DNA from: an uncultured Oscillospiraceae bacterium
Lineage (GTDB): Bacteria > Bacillota > Clostridia > Oscillospirales > Ruminococcaceae
Assembly (NCBI GenBank): GCA_910578755.1
Contig: CAJTSZ010000038.1
Location: forward strand, 1 to 17,755
Length of the DNA stretch: 17,755 nucleotides
Direction: 5' to 3'
Shown here: positions 12,938-17,755 of the stretch, piece after piece
Layout of the letters: the number at the start of each line of letters is the position of its first letter
Position numbering within the stretch: position 1 is the first letter of the stretch
Notes under the pieces: model-generated
Database searches by the model: none
What the model saw: only the letters and a program-made list of their open reading frames with translations
Told to the model about the DNA's origin: nothing
Translations under genes and position numbers: made by a program

Positions 12938-14560
12938 ATGAAGCTATTTTACCATATCAAAAAGGCCCTTTGCTTTCTTTTGTGCTTTGGGCTGCTTTTT
13001 CCACTGGCTGGGTGCGGAAAATCCTCCGCACTGCTGCGGTACGATATTTCCGCCGCCCCCCAGAACCTGGACCCCCAGTTTGCCACCGGGGCCGTAGAGC
13101 AGATGATTATTCAAAATATTTGCGAGGGGCTGGTGCGGCAGCTGCCCAATGGGGAAATTGTGCCCGCCCTTGCTGAAAGCTACGCCATCAGCGAAAGCGG
13201 GCTGCAATACACCTTTATTTTAAAGGAAGCCCAGTGGGAAAACGGCGCCCCCGTTACGGCGGAGGACTTTGTTTTTGCCTTTCAGCGCATGTTTAACTCT
13301 GTTTCCCGTTCCCCTTATGCGGAACAGTACGCCTCCATTTCCGGCGCGCGGCAAATTATGGAGGCTGGGGCAGCGGCTTCCTCCTTGGGGGTTTCCGCCA
13401 AGGACAGCCGTACTTTGGTATTTACCCTGGCCCAGGAGGACCCCTTCTTTTTGGAGCAGCTGTGCCACACGGCGGCCATGCCCTGCAACCGGGAATTTTT
13501 TGAAGAAAGCCGGGGAAAATACGGCACTACCGCAAAAATGACCCTTGCCAACGGTCCCTTTTACATCCGTCTGTGGGATAATCAAAGTTACCTGTATTTA
13601 AAACGCAGCGCCAGCTATTATGACGCCCAGGCGGTAGAACTGCCTGGGGTATACCTGTACATCCGGCGGGATGTTCCAACGGCCCAGCAGGAGGAAGCTG
13701 GAGAAGTTCCTTTAACCATTTATGAACGTGTGCTGGACGGCAGCGCCGACATTGCCCCGGCAAACTACCAGCAGGCCATGGCAGCCCAAGCCCAGGGCTG
13801 TACTTACCAGCGGCAGTCCAACACGGTTTGGGCCCTGGTGGCCAACTCTAACAATCAGCCCCTTGCTGCGGAAAATATGCGCAAGGCCTTTTTCCACTGC
13901 GTAAACCGGGAGGAACTGGAAGGTTACCTACAGGAAAACATGACCATTACAGACCGCCTTATCTCCCCGGAGGTGATGCAGTTTACCCAAAGCTACACCG
14001 AATCCGTCCCGGTTTCTGTAAACAGCTATGCCCCGGAACAGGCCCAGGCAGAATACGAAACCGCCCTGCCCCAGGCAAACCGCAGCGCCTTGGAATCCCT
14101 GGAGCTGCTGGTCCCAAACGAGGCCAACATCCCCTTTATGAGTGGGATGTTACAGCAAATGTGGGAGAGGACCCTTTCCTCCTTTGTAAATATTATTGCC
14201 CTCCCCAGGGAGGAACTGGAAAGCCGGGTGGCCGCCGGGGAATTTGATATGGCCATTGTTCCCTTTTCTTCCACCCAAAATACCCCCTTGGAAGTGCTGG
14301 GGCAATTTACTTCCAGCGGGCAGTGGAACAGCCGCAGCCCGGAATACGACGCCTTGTTTCACGCCGCCCAGGAGGCTAAAACAAAGCAGACCCTTCTGCC
14401 CGCCTTGGCCCAGGCGGAAGCCTTTTTGTACCGGGACTGCGCTGTGGTGCCCTTGTTTTATGAAACCACCTACACTATTTTTTCCCCGGGAGTGGATGGG
14501 GTAGAGCTGTACCCTTACAATGGCTTGGTATATTTTAAAAACGCCCGGTGTTACCGGTAA
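12938..14560 (+). CDS. ABC transporter substrate-binding lipoprotein (oligopeptide type)
   Basis: A 540-residue extracellular solute-binding lipoprotein of family 5 (OppA/DppA-like), expected to capture peptides for an ABC importer. The N-terminus is a lipoprotein signal: basic start, hydrophobic core, lipobox LAGC with the lipidated Cys at residue 26. The family signature appears as LQYTFILKEAQWENG and TAEDFVFAFQRM (about 90-120), with PLAENMRKAF-like and VPLFYETTYTIF segments later. AGGAG lies 9 nt before the ATG at 12938 but only 3 nt before the in-frame ATG at 12932, so the former is preferred. No permease or ATPase gene is nearby, so it must work with a system encoded elsewhere. The next gene starts 24 nt after its stop. 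Confidence 0.88.
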   Translation: MKLFYHIKKALCFLLCFGLLFPLAGCGKSSALLRYDISAAPQNLDPQFATGAVEQMIIQNICEGLVRQLPNGEIVPALAESYAISESGLQYTFILKEAQWENGAPVTAEDFVFAFQRMFNSVSRSPYAEQYASISGARQIMEAGAAASSLGVSAKDSRTLVFTLAQEDPFFLEQLCHTAAMPCNREFFEESRGKYGTTAKMTLANGPFYIRLWDNQSYLYLKRSASYYDAQAVELPGVYLYIRRDVPTAQQEEAGEVPLTIYERVLDGSADIAPANYQQAMAAQAQGCTYQRQSNTVWALVANSNNQPLAAENMRKAFFHCVNREELEGYLQENMTITDRLISPEVMQFTQSYTESVPVSVNSYAPEQAQAEYETALPQANRSALESLELLVPNEANIPFMSGMLQQMWERTLSSFVNIIALPREELESRVAAGEFDMAIVPFSSTQNTPLEVLGQFTSSGQWNSRSPEYDALFHAAQEAKTKQTLLPALAQAEAFLYRDCAVVPLFYETTYTIFSPGVDGVELYPYNGLVYFKNARCYR

Positions 14561-14584
14561 ATAGGAATGAGGAGGGGCTATTTT

Positions 14585-15244
14585 ATGGAGGAAAACCACA
14601 ACACCATTTTAAAACAGGCGGTTCGGGCCGTTTTAAAGCCCCAGGGGCTGCTGCAAAAGGGTTCTTCCCGTATATGGGTGGACGACAACGGCTGGTTTTT
14701 CACCATTGTGGAATTTCAGGGCAGCTGGTGTGACAAGGGCAGCTTCCTCAATGTGGGTATGCACCATTTGTGGAGCGATTGGGAGTCCCTCATGCCTGTT
14801 TGCGGTATTTGTGATACACGCCAGTTTGGCTGGGCAGGCTACAAGGGGGACGGAGAAGCCTTCGCCCAGCAGGTAACTGCCCTGGCGGAAACCGCCCTGG
14901 CCCGCGTTTTGGAATACCGAAAAGCAGCAGACCCTAAGGCAGCCAAAATAATCCCCTTAGTAAACGACGGTATTGCCCCCTTTTGGGCGGCATGGAACCA
15001 GCTGTTAACGGCTGCCTTGGCGGGGGACGCCGCCCTGTGCTGCGCTCTGGAAAGGGAAGTTTTCCGCAAGCTGGAAATTATCCCTATTCAAGGGGTGGAG
15101 GCGCTGCTGGACCAGTACCTCCCCCTTTTAAACCGGCCAAAACAGCTTCAAAGGCGCCTTTTGGAGAAGATTGCTTCCCAGCGGGCCTTTTGGAGGAGCA
15201 AGCCGGGGCTGAAGCGGTTGGCGGTGCATCCTATTTATAGGTAA
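14585..15244 (+). CDS. DUF4304-like hypothetical protein
   Basis: A 219-residue soluble protein of unknown function. The N-terminal 90 residues (AVLKPQGLLQKGSSRIWV, then GWFFTIVEFQGSW and KGSFLNVGMHHLW) resemble DUF4304-type domains as I recall them; the rest is helical and Ala/Leu-rich with no motif I know. No signal peptide or membrane segment is present. The ATG at 14585 follows GAGGAGG; six upstream in-frame codons from 14567 lie in the ribosome-site region and are rejected. It is 24 nt downstream of the binding-protein gene and followed directly by a strong terminator, so the two form an operon. The link to peptide uptake is unexplained. Confidence 0.72.
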   Translation: MEENHNTILKQAVRAVLKPQGLLQKGSSRIWVDDNGWFFTIVEFQGSWCDKGSFLNVGMHHLWSDWESLMPVCGICDTRQFGWAGYKGDGEAFAQQVTALAETALARVLEYRKAADPKAAKIIPLVNDGIAPFWAAWNQLLTAALAGDAALCCALEREVFRKLEIIPIQGVEALLDQYLPLLNRPKQLQRRLLEKIASQRAFWRSKPGLKRLAVHPIYR

Positions 15245-15256
15245 TTTGTGGATAAC

Positions 15257-15284
15257 AAAAGACCACCCTTTGGGGTGGTCTTTT
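15257..15284. terminator. Bidirectional terminator
   Basis: Perfect 12-bp stem AAAAGACCACCC and complement around TTTG, with A and T tracts on both sides. It lies between the converging DUF4304-like gene and spoVAE. Confidence 0.9.
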
Positions 15285-15297
15285 ATTATATCTTATA

Positions 15298-15660
15298 TTA
15301 AGATTTGTCCCCCGGTTTAAAAATAAGGGCCGCCAGCAGAGCAAAGAAAATTGCCGCCGCAATGCCGGCTGCCGCTGCGGTAACCCCGCCGGAGAGCACC
15401 CCAAACAGGCCATGCTCCCCAACGGCTTCCCGCACGCCCTTGGCCAAAAGGGCGCCAAACCCGGTGAGGGGGACGCTGGCCCCGGCGCCTGCAAAATCCA
15501 GCAGGGGCTGGTACAGGCCCAGCCCGCCAAGGACAATGCCTGCCACCACATAGGAAACAAGGATGCGGGCAGGGGTGAGCTTTGTATAATCAATCAGCAC
15601 CTGGCCAACGGCACAAATAAGGCCGCCTACCAGAAAGGCCTTTGCATATTCTAACAACAT
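15298..15660 (-). CDS. spoVAE: Stage V sporulation protein AE (SpoVAEb type)
   Basis: A 120-residue integral membrane protein of the SpoVA channel, which moves calcium-dipicolinate into the developing spore and releases it at germination. Four to five hydrophobic segments are visible, with family-typical FLVGGLICAVGQ (9-20) and GAGASVPLTGFGALLAKG (58-75), the latter resembling the matching part of SpoVAC. Length is close to Bacillus SpoVAEb (about 116). The ATG at 15660 follows GGAGG by 8 nt; an upstream in-frame ATG at 15735 lies inside spoVAD and is rejected. It is the last gene of spoVAC-spoVAD-spoVAE, 16 nt after spoVAD, and its ribosome site is near the spoVAD stop. Ends at the 15257 terminator. 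Confidence 0.93.
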   Translation of the reverse strand: MLLEYAKAFLVGGLICAVGQVLIDYTKLTPARILVSYVVAGIVLGGLGLYQPLLDFAGAGASVPLTGFGALLAKGVREAVGEHGLFGVLSGGVTAAAAGIAAAIFFALLAALIFKPGDKS

Positions 15661-15676
15661 AGTAAAAACCTCCGTT

Positions 15677-16714
15677 TTACTGCCCAGCGCCCATATCTGG
15701 CCCAGGCAAGTGGGAAAGGTGAAGCAGGTGGGCAATGGAAGGGATGCTTTCCCCCTGCTGCACGCTGGTGGTGCTCATTAAGGCACCGGTTGCAATAAAC
15801 AGCACGTCCCGCAGCTGGCCCTGCTGCAGCTCCTGCAAAATACGGGAGCAGAGGACAACGGCGGAACAGCCGCAGCCGGAGCCTCCTGCATGCACATCCT
15901 GTGATTCCCTGTCGTAAATCATCAGGCCGCAGTCCTGGTGGGCTTGGCTGATGGAATAACCGCTTTCCTCCATAAGCTGGGTTAGCATCCGGGAACCCAC
16001 CAGTCCTAAGTCCCCGGTGAGAATTAGGTCGTAATTGGATGGATTGGTGTTGGTGTCTTCAAAAAAGTGCTTCAGGGTCATAGCGGCGGCAGGGGCCATG
16101 GCGGCGCCCATATTGTTAATGTCCTTAATACCCATATCCTCAATGGTGCCTACCGTGACCGCCCGAACAAAGGGAGGCCCGCTTTGCTCACCAACAACAC
16201 AGGCGCCGGAGCCGGTTACCGTCCATTGGGAAGTAGGCGTACGCTGGCCGCCGTATTCCAAGGGAAAACGGAACTGCCGTTCCGCCGAACAAAAGTGGGA
16301 GGAGGTGACAGCCAGACAACGCTGGGCAAAGCCCCCTTCCACAAACAGGGCAGCCAGGGAAAGGCTTTCTGCCATGGTGGAGCAGGCACCGTACAGGCCC
16401 AAAAAGGGGACACCCAAATCCCGCAGGCCATAGGTAGAGCTGATGCACTGGTTCAGCAAATCTCCGGCAAAAAGGTACTGTATTTGCGTGGTAGAAAGGC
16501 CGCCCTTTTCCAGCGCCTTGTTTACGGCGTCCTTTTGCATACGGCTTTCGGCCTTTTCCCAGGAGGTTTCCCCAAAGGTGGAGTCCTCACAAAGCAGGTC
16601 GATGTAGGCGGCCATAGGGCCTTCGGATTCTTTTTTGCTGGCTACAGAGGCAAAGCCCGCAATGGAAGGGGCTTTGTCCAGCCGCAGGGTATAGGAACCA
16701 ATTCTTGTTGCCAT
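15677..16714 (-). CDS. spoVAD: Stage V sporulation protein AD
   Basis: A 345-residue thiolase-fold protein of the spore inner membrane surface that binds dipicolinic acid for the SpoVA channel. The thiolase-like nucleophile context is LYGACSTMAESL with Cys111; the C-terminal HAGGSGCGCSAVVLCS is also characteristic of SpoVAD. Length matches the Bacillus protein (about 338). The ATG at 16714 follows AAAGGAG by 7 nt. It is the middle gene of the operon, 18 nt after spoVAC. No sign of truncation. Although the fold is that of ketoacyl synthases, the spoVAC and spoVAE neighbours make the assignment secure. Confidence 0.95.
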   Translation of the reverse strand: MATRIGSYTLRLDKAPSIAGFASVASKKESEGPMAAYIDLLCEDSTFGETSWEKAESRMQKDAVNKALEKGGLSTTQIQYLFAGDLLNQCISSTYGLRDLGVPFLGLYGACSTMAESLSLAALFVEGGFAQRCLAVTSSHFCSAERQFRFPLEYGGQRTPTSQWTVTGSGACVVGEQSGPPFVRAVTVGTIEDMGIKDINNMGAAMAPAAAMTLKHFFEDTNTNPSNYDLILTGDLGLVGSRMLTQLMEESGYSISQAHQDCGLMIYDRESQDVHAGGSGCGCSAVVLCSRILQELQQGQLRDVLFIATGALMSTTSVQQGESIPSIAHLLHLSHLPGPDMGAGQ

Positions 16715-16732
16715 AACAGCGCTCCTTTCCGG

Positions 16733-17170
16733 CTAATACAGCCCAAATAAAAAGATGATAATACCATATACTACCGAGGCGGAAATACCGTACACCAGCA
16801 CTGGCCCGGCAATGGAAAACATTTTTGCTCCAAGGCCCAAAACAAAGCCTTCTGTTTTAAATTCCATAGCCGGCGCCACCATGGAGTTGGCAAACCCGGT
16901 AATAGGTACCAGCGTGCCGGCTCCGGCGTGCTTTGCCAGGTTATCGTACACGTTAAGGCCTGTAAGCAAGGCGGAAAGGAACACAAGGAAAATAGAGCCG
17001 CAGGCGGAAGCAATATCCTTTGGAAGGCCCATGGAAAGCCCTAGGTTAATTACAGCTTGGCCAATACAGCAAATAAAACCGCCTACCAAAAAGGCTACGG
17101 GAATGTTAATATAGCTTTTTGATTTTGGCGAGGCTGAATTGCTCATAGATTGATATTCTTTTGCAGTCAC
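16733..17170 (-). CDS. spoVAC: Stage V sporulation protein AC
   Basis: A 145-residue integral membrane subunit of the SpoVA dipicolinate channel; Bacillus SpoVAC behaves as a mechanosensitive channel. A polar N-terminus of about 20 residues is followed by four to five helices. Family motifs are FLVGGFICCIGQA (27-39) and GAGTLVPITGFANSMV (83-98), then EFKTEGFVLGLGAKMF (103-118). The start is GTG at 17170, 7 nt after GGAGG; the next ATG (17146) lacks a ribosome site. First gene of the operon, with a possible forespore promoter upstream. Bacillus operons also carry spoVAA, AB and AF, which are missing here as is common in Clostridia. Confidence 0.94.
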   Translation of the reverse strand: MTAKEYQSMSNSASPKSKSYINIPVAFLVGGFICCIGQAVINLGLSMGLPKDIASACGSIFLVFLSALLTGLNVYDNLAKHAGAGTLVPITGFANSMVAPAMEFKTEGFVLGLGAKMFSIAGPVLVYGISASVVYGIIIFLFGLY

Positions 17171-17195
17171 AAAAAAACCTCCTTTTATGATAAAA

Positions 17196-17225
17196 AGATA
17201 TGGTTGGGGAAAAATAGCTTATGGA
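17196..17225 (-). promoter_or_regulatory. Possible sigma-G-type promoter for the spoVA operon
   Basis: On the minus strand: TCCATA (17220-17225), a 17-nt spacer, then CATATCT (17196-17202), resembling TGNATA and CATACTA. Forespore (sigma-G) expression of spoVA is established in Bacillus. Confidence 0.4.
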
Positions 17226-17257
17226 AAGGCCCCTGTGGGAAAGGACCTATTCCTTTT

Positions 17258-17292
17258 AATTTTTTATTGTTTCCAATAAAAAGCTGATATGC
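17258..17292 (-). repeat. AATTTTTTATTG hairpin repeat upstream of spoVAC
   Basis: Closely matches 3822-3858 in the EFR1-type leader (AATTTTTTATTG, small loop, CAATAAAAA, then TGAT.TGC). Lies about 90 bp upstream of spoVAC, as its relatives lie upstream of the EFR1-type gene and uraA. A shorter ATTG-TTTCA-CAAT hairpin is at about 17328-17341. Confidence 0.5.
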
Positions 17293-17398
17293 TTTCCTTT
17301 ACAAAAAATGAAACTTGTGCTGGTTTTATTGTTTCACAATGAAACTGAGATATACATTTTAAGGGCGCGCTGCCCCCTAAAGCCCCAGGCTCCATTTT

Positions 17399-17465
17399 TT
17401 GGAAATTTGTGAACATTTCCAAGCTTGTACTGTTGGGGCCTATGCAGGGGCTGGGTAAGCCCCAA
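17399..17465. repeat. Two hairpins upstream of the tandem array
   Basis: TTGGAAAT arms (17399-17406, 17415-17422) around 8 nt, then TTGGGGC arms (17433-17439, 17459-17465) around 19 nt. No gene is seen in 17171-17755. Confidence 0.4.
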
Positions 17466-17500
17466 TAATAAAAACTTGGAAGTATTCACTTGTGCTTCAT

Positions 17501-17755
17501 GGTATAATAACCGCAAAGCAGTTATTATATTTTAAAATGGCCGGGGCAATATGTTCGCTTTGCTCACTGCCCCATGGCCAATTATACCACTGTGCGCGCT
17601 GCGCTTTGTGGTATAATAACGACAAAGTCGTTATTATATTTCAATGGCCGGGGCGATGTGTTCGCTTTGCTCACCGCCCCATGGCCAATTATACCACTGT
17701 GCGCGCTGCGCTTTGTGGTATAATAACGACAAAGTCGTTATTATATTTCAATGGC
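17501..17755. repeat. Tandem array of 107-109 bp palindromic units
   Basis: Units begin at 17501, 17610 and 17717; the third is cut by the window end. Each unit starts with GGTATAATAAC and contains three hairpins: TATAATAACGAC arms with loop AAA; TGGCC/GGGGC arms closing over about 20 nt; and ATTATACCAC facing GTGGTATAAT. Units 1 and 2 differ at few positions, and one difference is a paired change in a stem (GGGGCA with TGCCCC against GGGGCG with CGCCCC). No ORF of note runs through it. Confidence 0.85.

Noticed and set aside
17501..17755. CRISPR array
   Set aside because: Units are 107-109 bp and nearly identical throughout, with no unique spacers and no cas genes nearby.

Overview
The window looks like a chromosomal segment from a spore-forming member of the Clostridia, probably near Oscillospiraceae or Acutalibacteraceae. 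The evidence is five sporulation or germination genes (spoIIP, gpr, spoVAC, spoVAD, spoVAE), AGGAGG-type ribosome sites, sigma-A-like promoters and moderate GC. The genus cannot be fixed from sequence alone. No rRNA, tRNA, CRISPR array, transposase or phage gene was found.

Layout. 1-310: palindromic repeats and a promoter. 416-1973 (+): CPBP membrane protease and tadA, ending in a terminator. 2062-2742 (+): a cluster of TGTTGAA motifs, a promoter and a DUF5655 gene, closed by a bidirectional terminator. 2992-9378 (-): EFR1-type flavodoxin/ferredoxin protein, an AT-rich 106-aa orphan, a uracil-type NCS2 permease and two MATE exporters. Most of these have their own sigma-A-like promoter. 9379-10063: no gene, but an orphan terminator and a dense set of palindromes. 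10064-10399 (-): small membrane protein divergent from spoIIP. 10585-12623: spoIIP (+) and gpr (-), convergent. 12624-12931: palindromes, a forespore-type gpr promoter and a sigma-A promoter for the next gene. 12938-15244 (+): oligopeptide-binding lipoprotein plus a DUF4304-like protein. 15298-17170 (-): spoVAC-spoVAD-spoVAE. 17171-17755: hairpins and a tandem palindromic repeat running off the end.

How the genes fit together. SpoIIP degrades septal peptidoglycan during engulfment. Gpr degrades small acid-soluble spore proteins at germination. SpoVAC, SpoVAD and SpoVAE belong to the dipicolinic acid channel. The transporters, TadA, CPBP protease and EFR1 protein are general-metabolism genes without an obvious shared pathway.

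The most unusual content is non-coding. Several families of short hairpins recur in the gaps between genes, some with paired changes that keep the stem. They appear as a 60-bp near-duplicate 9.9 kb apart, as a long-hairpin plus TTACAGCGG-hairpin module seen three times, as a hairpin placed at predicted transcription starts, as a shared leader upstream of EFR1 and uraA (with its hairpin also upstream of spoVAC), and as a 107-109 bp tandem array. No clearly new protein system was seen; the dispersed RNA/DNA hairpin families are the best candidate for something undescribed.
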